Source: Alcanivoracaceae bacterium (lineage in GTDB: Bacteria; Pseudomonadota; Gammaproteobacteria; Xanthomonadales; Marinicellaceae). Taken from it: 64,000 bases of DNA. The first letter of the stretch is position 1. Each line of letters begins with the position of its first letter. Below the pieces are notes generated by a model. It ran no database searches, had not been told where the DNA came from, and saw only the letters and a program-made list of their open reading frames with translations. Where the stretch lies: NCBI GenBank assembly GCA_016744455.1, contig JADGEI010000009.1, positions 53,651 to 117,650 on the forward strand, written 5' to 3'. This document shows positions 8,510 to 17,909 of this stretch, one piece after another. A program made the position numbers and the translations under genes.

Positions 8510-9088
8510 TTAGAAACCTTCTTGATACATTTTGTTTTGATCTAATTTATTACTCCATGGTAATCCATTATTTTTCCAACCATTCTCCTTTGTTGAACCT
8601 TCAAACCCATCGATAACAGTGTAAACATTACTGTATCCAATTTTTGATAATAAATTAACCGCTTTTGCACTGCGATTACCTGAGCGACAAATAGTAATAA
8701 TCTTAGTTTCTTTACCTAACCCATTGCTCCTCATATAATCTTTAAAATAAGGAAGAAAATTACTATTGGCTTGTATTTTAAAGGTATTTTTCTTTTTATC
8801 CCATTCATCCCAATCACCTACCAACATATAAGGAATATTTGTATCAGCTAAAGCAGGCATACCTAAAAAGGCTACTTCTGCCCGTGTTCTAACATCAAGA
8901 AAAAAAATCTTATCGTCTTTTTTTAGCATCTCATAAGCATCTACCGCTGTAACATATAACCCTAAGGTGGTTTTTCTGGAGTCAGCTAACCCAACTAAAG
9001 GATCGGTTTTTTTGTTTTTACACGATGACAACAAAACCAAGCCAAAAAATAACACCAAAGCCCCAATAACGACTCTATTTGATTTCAA
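8510..9088 (-). CDS. Rhodanese-domain lipoprotein
   Basis: A 192-aa protein with a lipoprotein signal (LVLLSSCKNKK, lipid cysteine near residue 23) and a single rhodanese domain. FLDVRTRAEVAFLG and the active loop CRSGNRS, with Cys followed by the arginine-bearing cradle, are canonical, and NGLPWSN lies near the end. This is a better candidate for an active sulfurtransferase than its convergent neighbour. Location next to soxB and another exported rhodanese suggests a role in thiosulfate or sulfane-sulfur metabolism at the membrane. That role is inferred. Confidence 0.85.
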   Translation of the reverse strand: MKSNRVVIGALVLFFGLVLLSSCKNKKTDPLVGLADSRKTTLGLYVTAVDAYEMLKKDDKIFFLDVRTRAEVAFLGMPALADTNIPYMLVGDWDEWDKKKNTFKIQANSNFLPYFKDYMRSNGLGKETKIITICRSGNRSAKAVNLLSKIGYSNVYTVIDGFEGSTKENGWKNNGLPWSNKLDQNKMYQEGF

Positions 9089-9188
9089 AAATTTACTCCT
9101 TTCTTTAAATTAGCAACTACTAATATAACTTAATAACTTATTTTTGCAAACACTTGTTTGTGTTTTATGGGTTTTGAAATCTTGATAC

Positions 9189-9204
9189 AGTACTAATTAG
9201 TACT
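9189..9204. promoter_or_regulatory. 16-bp perfect palindrome AGTACTAATTAGTACT
   Basis: A perfectly self-complementary 16-mer in the intergenic region between the minus-strand rhodanese lipoprotein and the plus-strand small membrane protein. Size, symmetry and placement fit an operator for a dimeric repressor, but no matching regulator lies nearby. Confidence 0.4.
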
Positions 9205-9266
9205 CAGAGCCACAAAATGAACAGCAAAATAAACCTTAGCAAAAATTTAATTATGACTTTTGACAC

Positions 9267-9295
9267 TTAATAAAATGGCGTGGTTTTGCTATATT
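9267..9295 (+). promoter_or_regulatory. Possible promoter for the small membrane protein
   Basis: TTAATA at 9267-9272 and TATATT at 9290-9295 are 17 bp apart, and the second box is preceded by TGC, making an extended -10. It lies about 30 bp upstream of the ATG at 9324. Prediction by eye only. Confidence 0.35.
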
Positions 9296-9323
9296 GTATT
9301 AACAAAAAATTTGGAAAACTGTG

Positions 9324-9548
9324 ATGGAATTATTTATACCTATCTTATTATTTTTACTGGCACTTAAGTTATTTTTAATAGTTATGGCTTTTGCTCTTAC
9401 ACCTTTTATTTTTATTTTTGTACTGCTAACAGGGGTATTTGTTTTTGTCTTCAGTTTTTTAGGTGGGCTATTTTTGCTTTTGCTAAAATTACTATTCCTC
9501 CCCATTTTACTATTAGGGAGTTTTGCACAACTCTGGGACAGTGGATAA
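9324..9548 (+). CDS. Small hydrophobic membrane protein, 74 aa
   Basis: Almost wholly hydrophobic, with two long membrane-spanning stretches rich in Phe, Leu, Ile and Val and a short polar tail ending QLWDSG. The ATG at 9324 is preferred over the GTG just before it; GGAAA about 8 bases upstream is an acceptable ribosome binding site, and a possible promoter lies upstream. The function is unknown and the protein resembles no family I can name. Hydrophobic frames occur by chance in AT-rich DNA, so confidence is moderate. Confidence 0.55.
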   Translation: MELFIPILLFLLALKLFLIVMAFALTPFIFIFVLLTGVFVFVFSFLGGLFLLLLKLLFLPILLLGSFAQLWDSG

Positions 9549-9602
9549 AAAGAGTAATAAATACACCAATCGAGGCAAAAAGTGCGTCAAATAGATCACT
9601 AT
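9549..9602. repeat. Fragment of a dispersed repeat shared with 33065-33085
   Basis: Bases 9549-9569 are an exact inverted copy of 33065-33085 (21 bp), and weaker similarity runs about 30 bp further. The partner lies inside a MITE-like element with GAGAGC ends. Here no terminal repeat is left, so this is at most a degenerate relic. Confidence 0.5.
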
Positions 9603-9693
9603 TAGCCCTTATACTAAACCATGACTTATGGTACTGTTTTAAAATACATTATTTGATAAAATTACCCGCTAATTCTAATCAGCAATATTCATT

Positions 9694-11841
9694 ATGAAAA
9701 AATTAAATTTTAGCCTCGTACTGCTCGTAGTTATTCTCTCAGCTTGTTCGCAAGTTAATGATTTAAAAACAACCCCAACAAAGCTTTCTTTAGAGCAGAC
9801 TAACCCGCTCATAAATGAGTGGGGCGGACCGTATGGTGGAGTGCCCGCTTTTGAAAAAATGAAGCTAGAAGATATTATGCCAGCCTTTGATTATGCTGTT
9901 GCTCAAAACCTCGCTGAAATTGAAAACATTGCCAACAACCCACAATCAGCCACATTTGAAAACACCATAGTAGCACTTGAAAGAGCTGGTGAGTTGCTTT
10001 CTCGTGGTTTTACTTTTTATGGAATCTGGAGCAGTAACCTGTCTTCACCTGAATTTAGAAAAATTCAACGCCAGCTTTCACCTAAATTTTCTGATATGAC
10101 TGCAAAAATTCAACAAAATAAAAAATTATTTAACCGTGTTAAAACTGTTTATGATAATAGTTTAAAAAATCCATTAGATGCTGATCAACAACGTGTTGTA
10201 CAGTTAACGTATGATGGCTTTGCCATGAGCGGTGCAGCATTAGATGACGACTCTAAAAAGCAGTACGCGGCAATCAACAAGGAACTTTCAATCATATACA
10301 ATAAATTTGGCAATAACATCTTACATGATGAAGAAAACTATCCTACGTTTTTTAATAAGGACCAAACTGGAGGCCTCTCTGACTCCTATATAAGTTCTGC
10401 TGCTAATGCTGCTAAATCGCTGGGTAAAGAAGGCATGTATGCTGTTAACAATACTCGTTCTTCGATGGACCCTTTTTTAACATACAGTGATAACCGAGAT
10501 TTACGTAGGCAAGTTTGGAGCAAATATTACGCTCGTGGCGATAACGGTGAAGAGCATGACAACAATAAACTTATCACCAAAATTTTACAATTACGACGTC
10601 AACGTGTAGAACTTCTTGGCTACCAAAACTATGCCCAATGGCGCCTACAAAACCGCATGGCAAAAAACCCTGAAAATGCTTTAAATCTACTCAAGTCAGT
10701 TTGGCCAGCTGCCATCGCCCGTGTAGCAGAAGAAGTTGAAGACATGCAAGAAATCGCTGATAATGACAATATCACCATTAAACCTTGGGATTACCGATAT
10801 TACGCAGAAAAAGTACGTAAAAAGAAATATGATCTAGACTCAAATGAAGTGAAAGAATACCTGCAACTAGGAAACCTCACTAATGCCTTACATTATGTTG
10901 CTGGTCGTTTATTTAATTTTAAATTTACTGCCGTACCTAAAGGCTCAGTTCCAGTTTATCATCCTGATGTTAAGGTTTGGGAAGTCACTGATTTAGATTC
11001 TGGAAAACACATCGGTTTGTGGTACCTCGATCCTTTTGCTCGCAAAGGAAAACGGTCTGGTGCTTGGGCAAATTCATACCGCTCACATACCACCTTTGAT
11101 GGGCTCAAAACTGTATTGTCATCAAATAATTCAAATTACGTGAAACCGGCTGAAGGACAAGCTGTGCTAATTTCTTGGGATGATGCAGAAACTTTTTTCC
11201 ATGAGTTTGGACATGCTTTACACGCTTTATCTTCCAATGTGCGTTACCCAACACTTAATGGCGGTGTTCGTGACTATACTGAATTTCAATCTCAACTATT
11301 GGAACGTTGGTTATCTACAGATGAAGTTATTAATCGATTCTTAAAACACTATAAGACAGGACAAACCATTCCTAAATCATTGATTAAAAAGATTAAGAAA
11401 TCCTCAACATTTAATCAGGGTTTTGCAACCACTGAATATTTAGCCTCCGCTTTAATGGACATGGAGTTTCACCTGGCTGACCCAACAAACCTTGATCCAG
11501 ATGTTTTTGAAAGAGAAACCTTAGCAAAACTTAACATGCCAAATGAATTGCCTATGCGTCACCGTTCACCACATTTTGGTCATGTATTTTCTGGCGAAGG
11601 TTATGCAACAGCTTATTATGGTTACATGTGGGCTGATGTCTTAACCGCTGATGCCAGTGAAGCCTTTGCTGAAGCACCGGGTGGTTTTTATGATGAAAAT
11701 ATGGCAGGAAAATTAGTTAAATATCTTTTCGCTCCAAGAAACTCTTTAGACCCTGCCGATGCATTTAGAAAATTCCGTGGTCGTGATGCCAATACAGATG
11801 CCTTAATGCGAGATAGAGGTTTTCCTGTCATTAAAAACTAA
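9694..11841 (+). CDS. M3-family oligopeptidase / peptidyl-dipeptidase lipoprotein
   Basis: A zinc metallopeptidase of family M3 (Dcp / oligopeptidase A type) that trims short peptides. It is 715 aa with a lipoprotein signal (LVVILSACSQ). The HExxH motif is HEFGH at residues 503-507, followed by the third-ligand segment DYTEFQSQLLERW. Other family blocks are visible, including PLINEWGGPYGGVPAF near the start and HVFSGEGYATAYYGYMWADVL near the end. The lipid anchor predicts envelope location, as known for Dcp-like lipoproteins, unlike cytoplasmic PrlC. It stands alone, with a clear terminator downstream. Dcp-like is the best guess, but PrlC-like activity cannot be excluded from sequence. Confidence 0.88.
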   Translation: MKKLNFSLVLLVVILSACSQVNDLKTTPTKLSLEQTNPLINEWGGPYGGVPAFEKMKLEDIMPAFDYAVAQNLAEIENIANNPQSATFENTIVALERAGELLSRGFTFYGIWSSNLSSPEFRKIQRQLSPKFSDMTAKIQQNKKLFNRVKTVYDNSLKNPLDADQQRVVQLTYDGFAMSGAALDDDSKKQYAAINKELSIIYNKFGNNILHDEENYPTFFNKDQTGGLSDSYISSAANAAKSLGKEGMYAVNNTRSSMDPFLTYSDNRDLRRQVWSKYYARGDNGEEHDNNKLITKILQLRRQRVELLGYQNYAQWRLQNRMAKNPENALNLLKSVWPAAIARVAEEVEDMQEIADNDNITIKPWDYRYYAEKVRKKKYDLDSNEVKEYLQLGNLTNALHYVAGRLFNFKFTAVPKGSVPVYHPDVKVWEVTDLDSGKHIGLWYLDPFARKGKRSGAWANSYRSHTTFDGLKTVLSSNNSNYVKPAEGQAVLISWDDAETFFHEFGHALHALSSNVRYPTLNGGVRDYTEFQSQLLERWLSTDEVINRFLKHYKTGQTIPKSLIKKIKKSSTFNQGFATTEYLASALMDMEFHLADPTNLDPDVFERETLAKLNMPNELPMRHRSPHFGHVFSGEGYATAYYGYMWADVLTADASEAFAEAPGGFYDENMAGKLVKYLFAPRNSLDPADAFRKFRGRDANTDALMRDRGFPVIKN

Positions 11842-11855
11842 TTAGCAACCGACGT

Positions 11856-11894
11856 AGGTGTTATGGCATCATGTTCCTAGCTATAACGCCTTTT
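11856..11894 (+). terminator. Rho-independent terminator after the M3 peptidase
   Basis: A 12-bp stem AGGTGTTATGGC / GCTATAACGCCT with two wobble pairs, a 12-nt loop and a short T run. Confidence 0.75.
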
Positions 11895-11904
11895 AGTTAT
11901 GTTT

Positions 11905-11923
11905 ATTAACCCGGCGGGTTAAT
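11905..11923. promoter_or_regulatory. GC-centred palindrome ATTAACCCG-G-CGGGTTAAT
   Basis: Two perfect 9-bp arms around one base, between the M3 peptidase terminator and the 3' end of yjbQ. The spacing is too tight for an ideal hairpin, so a protein-binding site or a compact minus-strand terminator is possible. No function is assigned. Confidence 0.35.
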
Positions 11924-11975
11924 ATATAAAACTTGGTATAAATTTTTAAAACCTATAGGTGTCCTCACTTAACAC

Positions 11976-12389
11976 TTAATGATGTATGGTGATAATCAAC
12001 GCTCTTCTTTGTGGCCTATCCCGATGTTCACAAAGGTATATTCCTTGCCACGTTCCAAGACCCAAATTCCCATTGCTTATTGGGATAGTTAAATCGCAAC
12101 CAAATAGTGAAGATTTAATATGAGCAGGGCAATCATCTTCACCCTCATAATCATGAGTGTAGGGGAAATTTCTAGGGACCAATTTTTCTTCAAAATTTTT
12201 AAAATCTTCTCTTACAGTAGGATCAGCGTTTTCATTAATCGTTAAGCTAGCACTCGTATGTTTTAAAAAAACATGCAACAACCCAGCATCAATAGTAGTA
12301 AGCTTTTTTCCTAAAGCTTGTTCAATTTGATTGGTTATTAAATAATAACCTCGACCTTGGCTTTGTACAGTTAGATTAATTTGTTTCAT
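11976..12389 (-). CDS. yjbQ: YjbQ-family protein (UPF0047, secondary thiamine-phosphate synthase family)
   Basis: A 137-aa protein of the YjbQ / UPF0047 family. The motif FLKHTSASLTINENADPTV and the tail LGTWQGIYLCEHRDRPQRR are diagnostic. Weak thiamine-phosphate synthase activity has been reported for members, hence the database name, but the physiological role is unsettled. Length is typical. It is a single-gene unit on the minus strand. Confidence 0.9.
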   Translation of the reverse strand: MKQINLTVQSQGRGYYLITNQIEQALGKKLTTIDAGLLHVFLKHTSASLTINENADPTVREDFKNFEEKLVPRNFPYTHDYEGEDDCPAHIKSSLFGCDLTIPISNGNLGLGTWQGIYLCEHRDRPQRRALIITIHH

Positions 12390-12524
12390 ATTTGCATGTT
12401 AACTATTAATTGATTACATTATACCCAATTCCCAATACAGAACCACGAATAAAGCTGCATGATCATAACAGTGAACCTAAATCGTTTTTAATTAGCCAAT
12501 TCTATTTGCGCTGACAGTCTCATC

Positions 12525-12995
12525 TTAACTCCAAACCGTGTCAAAATATTCACAAACGATAATCATATCTTCACTTGGTTTTTCATGGTAAGGTTGCCTT
12601 TCTAGGATATAAAAAACCCAGTGAACTTTTTTCCAATATTCGAGTGACTTATCTCCTTCTCCTTCTATTTGAGCAAATTCTTCGGTGATTTCATTGTAAG
12701 GTTTGGGTTCAATTTTGGTGATTTTTATTATGGCCTTTGCCTCACCTTCCCAGTTTGTTATTATGAACAATTGGCCATTTTTAGCAGGTTTTTCTTCATT
12801 TCTATCATACCACCCTTGTGAACTAGCTGAAGCTTGTTTGATGCCTTTTACAACAAGATCAGCACACGCGTCAGCATCCTTTTGATTGTCGCAAAAATAA
12901 TAGGATTCAGGCACATTGCTTGAATTATAGTGAGGGTATTTAGTTATAAAATCCTGCCATATGTTTTTTATTGATTGGTTTTGTAATTGGTCCAT
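12525..12995 (-). CDS. ASCH-domain protein
   Basis: A 156-aa protein with the ASCH fold, related to PUA-like RNA-binding modules. QGWYDRNEEKPAKNGQLFIITNWEGEAKAII covers the conserved GxxxxLPKxGxxxVVxxxxG-type strand pair, and EGEGDKSLEYWKKVHWVFY is the typical family helix near residue 110. ASCH proteins are proposed to bind RNA, and some hydrolyse modified nucleosides such as N4-acetylcytidine; which applies here cannot be told. No operon partner. Confidence 0.85.
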   Translation of the reverse strand: MDQLQNQSIKNIWQDFITKYPHYNSSNVPESYYFCDNQKDADACADLVVKGIKQASASSQGWYDRNEEKPAKNGQLFIITNWEGEAKAIIKITKIEPKPYNEITEEFAQIEGEGDKSLEYWKKVHWVFYILERQPYHEKPSEDMIIVCEYFDTVWS

Positions 12996-13167
12996 ATTTC
13001 AAAGGTAGATAATGAAACATTTGAAAATAACTTTATCCATTTAAAAGTCATCATTTTTGTCAAGATTCGCTATTAATTTTACTTAATAATGTTAAAAAGA
13101 AATAACATCAACTATAGGAATTGCACCATTGATTATATTACAATGGAGCTATGTCGAGGAGAATTTA

Positions 13168-14982
13168 ATGAAAAATAGAAAATTAATTTACTTTATAGTT
13201 ATCGCGTTACTTTTAAATGCGTGCCATAAAAAAACAACTACAAAACAAGCGGATGACCTAGCATTATTATATCAGGAAAGCACTGCCACTTTATTTAATG
13301 AACGCCCCGCAAGTTCTACCATGTATGGTATTAATGAAAAACTTGCCGGCGGTAAATTTAATCACCGTTTAGAAGACTTTTCTCCTGCGTCAGAAAAGCA
13401 ATTGCGCCTTTCTTTATTACACATTAATCAACAATTAAAAACAACCAAAAACACAGACGAACATACAGAAGTTATGAGAAACCTTACCCGATATTTTTCT
13501 GGCAATTCTGAGTTTGATATTGGTTATATAGATGTTTGGATGGGTTTATCAGCTTTTATCGTTAATCAAATCAATGGCCCTTTAATTGATGCCCCTAATG
13601 CCATGATTACCAATCAACAAATTAACACCTCAGATGATGCAAATGATTACATTAAACGCTTAGATCATTTTGATTTATTTGTCGAAAATGTCTTGGCAAA
13701 AATGTCTGTCGATGCCGATGAAAATTGGATTCCGCCCTTAGTAATAGTAGAAAAGTCGATAACTGCGATGCAAAGCTTTATAAAACCAGAAGCAAACAAT
13801 CACCCTTTTGTTACCTCATTTGTCGCAAAAATTAAAAACAACAACAACTTCAATCAACATCAAAAACAACAATTAGCCGCCAAAGTAAAAAAACTGGTAA
13901 AACAAAAAGTGTATCCCGCCTATGAAAGCATCATTTCACAACTGAATGACCTTTCCATGATTGCAACAAAAGAGTCTGGAATTTGGGCACAGCCTAACGG
14001 TGCTGCTTTTTACCAAGATGCGGTAAAAATGTTGGGTGACACTGATCTAACACCCGCACAAATTCATCAACTAGGGCTAAATGAAGTCGATAGAATAACG
14101 GCAGAAATGAATGAAATTTTAATTGCACAAGGCTTAACTCAAGGAACGGTTGGTCAAAGAATGACAGTTATTAATGACGATGAAAAATTTCTCTATGAAG
14201 ATTCTGATGCAGGGCGTGAAAAGTTACTTAATGACTTAAACGGTTATATTAATGAAATATCGGCAATGATGGGTGAACAATTTACCACACGCCCCAAATA
14301 CCAAGTTGAAGTTCGCAAGTTTCCCAAAGCACGCGAAGAATCGGCTCCAGGTGGCATGTACACCAATCCTCCTTTAGATGGATCAGCGCCAGGAATTTAC
14401 TGGATTAATTTACGTGACATAAAGGCCAATCCAAAATTTGATTTAAAAACCCTAACTTACCATGAAGCTATCCCAGGTCACCATTGGCAAATAGCACTAA
14501 ATCTGGAACAAGAAAGTTTACCTATGCTAAGACGTATCGCACCTTACAACGCCTATGTTGAAGGTTGGGCATTGTATTCTGAACAAGTAGCCAAAGAAAT
14601 GGGCTTGTATAAAAACGACCCTTTCAGTGATTTAGGTCGTTTGAAAGCCGAGATGTTCAGGGCTGTCAGATTGGTAGTAGATACAGGTTTGCATTATAAA
14701 AAATGGAGCCGAGAACAAGCGATTAAATACATGGCAGAAACAACCGGTACTGTTGAATCTGACGTGGTTGCAGAAATTGAACGTTACATGATTTGGCCAG
14801 GACAAGCCTTGGGTTATAAACTGGGTATGATAAATATTCTGAAACTTCGAAATGATGCCAAAAAACAATTGGGTGATAAGTTTGATATAAAAGCTTTTCA
14901 TGACCTCATTTTATTAGGTGGGGCCGTACCAATGGAAGTATTAGATAAAAAAGTGGCTAATTGGATCGCTACTATCAAGTGA
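13168..14982 (+). CDS. DUF885-family lipoprotein, putative metallopeptidase
   Basis: A 604-aa exported protein of the DUF885 family. The start is the ATG at 13168 with AGGAG about 8 bases upstream; an upstream GTG/TTG extension lacks this. The N-terminus is a lipoprotein signal (IALLLNACHKK). The family motif HEAIPGHHWQ at residues 432-441 resembles a zinc HExxH site, and EGWALYSEQVAKEMG follows as the presumed third ligand helix. By motif it is a probable metallopeptidase, but the substrate is unknown. The frame runs to 14982 without disruption. Codon use matches neighbours. Confidence 0.87.
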   Translation: MKNRKLIYFIVIALLLNACHKKTTTKQADDLALLYQESTATLFNERPASSTMYGINEKLAGGKFNHRLEDFSPASEKQLRLSLLHINQQLKTTKNTDEHTEVMRNLTRYFSGNSEFDIGYIDVWMGLSAFIVNQINGPLIDAPNAMITNQQINTSDDANDYIKRLDHFDLFVENVLAKMSVDADENWIPPLVIVEKSITAMQSFIKPEANNHPFVTSFVAKIKNNNNFNQHQKQQLAAKVKKLVKQKVYPAYESIISQLNDLSMIATKESGIWAQPNGAAFYQDAVKMLGDTDLTPAQIHQLGLNEVDRITAEMNEILIAQGLTQGTVGQRMTVINDDEKFLYEDSDAGREKLLNDLNGYINEISAMMGEQFTTRPKYQVEVRKFPKAREESAPGGMYTNPPLDGSAPGIYWINLRDIKANPKFDLKTLTYHEAIPGHHWQIALNLEQESLPMLRRIAPYNAYVEGWALYSEQVAKEMGLYKNDPFSDLGRLKAEMFRAVRLVVDTGLHYKKWSREQAIKYMAETTGTVESDVVAEIERYMIWPGQALGYKLGMINILKLRNDAKKQLGDKFDIKAFHDLILLGGAVPMEVLDKKVANWIATIK

Positions 14983-15043
14983 TTGACTAAAATTGAAATA
15001 CCGGACTAATAAATCTACACAGAATGCAGCAGTAAGTCTTGAG

Positions 15044-15098
15044 TAACTATTTAGCTCATGCCCTAGTCTTTCACTGAGTAGGGCACTCTGAATAGTTA
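15044..15098. terminator. Nested hairpin between DUF885 gene and eno
   Basis: An outer 8-bp stem TAACTATT / AATAGTTA (15044-15051, 15091-15098) encloses an inner 7-bp stem TGCCCTA / TAGGGCA. It separates two convergent genes and is probably a bidirectional terminator, though no long T run follows. Confidence 0.5.
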
Positions 15099-15128
15099 CA
15101 GACATTCACCACTATTTTTTGACTACCA

Positions 15129-16463
<1,335 letters not shown>

Positions 16464-16471
16464 TTATCACT

Positions 16472-16483
16472 TCACAGATGTGA
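16472..16483. promoter_or_regulatory. Short palindrome TCACAGATGTGA upstream of eno
   Basis: Two 5-bp arms separated by two bases, about 55-65 bp upstream of the eno start. It resembles a half-site arrangement for a CRP-like regulator in reverse order rather than a true CRP box. Weak evidence. Confidence 0.25.
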
Positions 16484-16602
16484 TTTAAAGTAGAAAACAC
16501 CTCATTTTTCATATAGTTTTATGTTTGTGTTTACTTTTATTTAGCAAAGAGCGGTGACAGGATAAAATTTAGGAGAAATAACTCCGTTTAAAGCCCCAAA
16601 CA

Positions 16603-16962
16603 CTATTTAGGAGTGATGATAGACACAAAGGATAGTCCCAGTTTAAATTGATTCGGCACATTAGTTATCAACCCTGCAGCATAATTTTCTCTCCAATAAT
16701 ATGCAGCAGCCCATATTGCATAAAAATATCCCTTTTCTGGCTCAAATGTTTCAGCGTCTACAAAGGCTTGGCTTGCTTTTTCTCTAGATCCATAATGAGC
16801 TGTTGTATCAGCAATTAATTTCTCATCCGCGGCTTTCAACACATTTTCTGAATTTCTGTCAATCGATCCTTACATTGGCACTTGATCAATTGCCGTTTTC
16901 ATTCCTGTGGACGCACAACTGACTAGGAACAGAAAAGCAGTCATTATGTATACTTTCTTCAT
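16603..16962 (-). pseudogene. Small lipoprotein gene with an in-frame stop (cassette gene)
   Basis: Reading the minus strand from the ATG at 16962 gives a clean lipoprotein signal (MKKVYIMTAFLFLVSCAST) and then KTAIDQVPM, followed by TAA at 16870-16872. The same frame then continues without break for 88 codons to 16603 (LKAADEKLIADTTAHYGSREKA... ending SIITPK). A single nonsense change therefore appears to split a gene of about 118 aa. The remainder could restart at the GTG at 16842 but would lack its export signal. The function is unknown. It is the last member of the cassette block next to eno. Confidence 0.7.
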
Positions 16963-16980
16963 TGAATTTTTCACGTTTGC

Positions 16981-17094
16981 TATAAACCGACGACACGGAG
17001 CGGCAGTCGGAATGTTTTTGTATTAGTGTTTGAGCGCCGCGAGTAACAAAAAAACGCGGAGGTTTTGGTGTCACACTGGAAGCGCTTGTTAAAT
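16981..17094 (-). repeat. attC-like recombination site C (long, one end degenerate)
   Basis: It lies between the membrane-protein and lipoprotein cassette genes. One end is a perfect core site GTTAAAT (17088-17094, plus strand; GTTRRRY), followed inward by GCGC. The other end, near 16981-16989, reads TATAAACCG and keeps only part of the consensus. Paired inner arms (AGTGT / ACACT and GCCGCG / CGCGGA) give the imperfect hairpin typical of long attC sites. The site follows the stop codon of its gene directly, as in gene cassettes. Confidence 0.6.
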
Positions 17095-17098
17095 GCAG

Positions 17099-17866
17099 CT
17101 AGCACGGAAGCACCGAGAATGCCGAACCAACTGCATTGGCTATACCGTTTATCAACTCAGTTATGACTCTAGCTTTATTGAACGCAATGTCTATCAATAC
17201 ACCAAATATTACCGCTATATACGCCAAGTAGCCAAATCCCATATAGTCATTATATAGAATAGTGTAGAACCAATCTTGGCCAAATACGTATATAGCTGAT
17301 GCCAGAATGGTAGCAGAGAGCAAAAGCACCCCAGGCACAAATAAGTGAGCTATAGCTTTCGGTTTGGTTAAAGATACGATTAGCAGAATTAGAAACATTA
17401 AAAAATTTGATCCGAGGAATATACGAAGGTCAAGTTTTAAATTGCTAACTATTTCGATGTACTTTCCCTTTATGATATCACCTAGAGTATCTTGGGCAAT
17501 TTTGATACCCTTGAGACGGTCTAAATAACCTGAGGCAATTGAGTCGGCTATTGCCTTTTTCTTCTCACAATCATAGCCACACATTGAAGCAATAACGCTT
17601 GCTATTTTTTCTGGTAGGTTGTTATCTAAATCTCTCTGGATTTGTTCAGATTCTAATCCAAAGTTTTCGACAATACTCAGAGCTTTACTTGAAACGCTAG
17701 AATCAATTATGACCTGCCGTCTCTCTTTCACTTCCTTCTCAATCTGGTATATCACGAACCCTTTAGCGGACTCTTCAATAACTTTCGGTGACACAAAGGT
17801 AATGGAGAGAAAAATTCCAAATATTAGTATTCCGAATAATCCGATTGATCTTAGTGTAATACTCAT
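17099..17866 (-). CDS. Membrane protein of unknown function (cassette gene)
   Basis: A 255-aa protein starting at the ATG at 17866, with AAGGA upstream. An earlier TTG would begin inside the attC-like site and is rejected. One membrane segment lies at the N-terminus (SIGLFGILIFGIFLSITFVS). A long soluble part of about 120 residues follows, with two close cysteines (MCGYDCEKKKA), and then three more membrane segments in the C-terminal half (FLMFLILLIVSL, LLSATILASAIYVFG, YLAYIAVIFGVLIDIAF). I recognise no family. Richer GC and the flanking attC-like sites point to acquisition as an integron cassette. Confidence 0.75.
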   Translation of the reverse strand: MSITLRSIGLFGILIFGIFLSITFVSPKVIEESAKGFVIYQIEKEVKERRQVIIDSSVSSKALSIVENFGLESEQIQRDLDNNLPEKIASVIASMCGYDCEKKKAIADSIASGYLDRLKGIKIAQDTLGDIIKGKYIEIVSNLKLDLRIFLGSNFLMFLILLIVSLTKPKAIAHLFVPGVLLLSATILASAIYVFGQDWFYTILYNDYMGFGYLAYIAVIFGVLIDIAFNKARVITELINGIANAVGSAFSVLPC

Positions 17867-17878
17867 AGCTTCCTTAGC

Positions 17879-17909
17879 ATTTAACGCCCGCTGCAAGCGT
17901 TTGTTATGT
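17879..17909 (-). repeat. attC-like recombination site B (very short)
   Basis: Core sites ATTTAAC (17879-17885, a perfect RYYYAAC) and GTTATGT (17903-17909) face each other with GCCCGC and GCG inner arms and only a few bases between. It shows the AAC-NNN-CGC pairing seen in site A. At 31 bp it is shorter than known functional sites, so it may be an internally deleted copy. The stop codon of the methyltransferase gene overlaps it. Confidence 0.6.

Noticed and set aside
12430..12480. CCACGAAT and GCATG strings resembling the MITE ends
   Set aside because: The order and spacing do not match either complete end and no inverted partner is present; probably chance.
16886..17074. A 62-aa open frame on the minus strand
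   Set aside because: It overlaps the attC-like site and the lipoprotein signal sequence in another frame and has no family resemblance; it is a by-product of the palindromic DNA.
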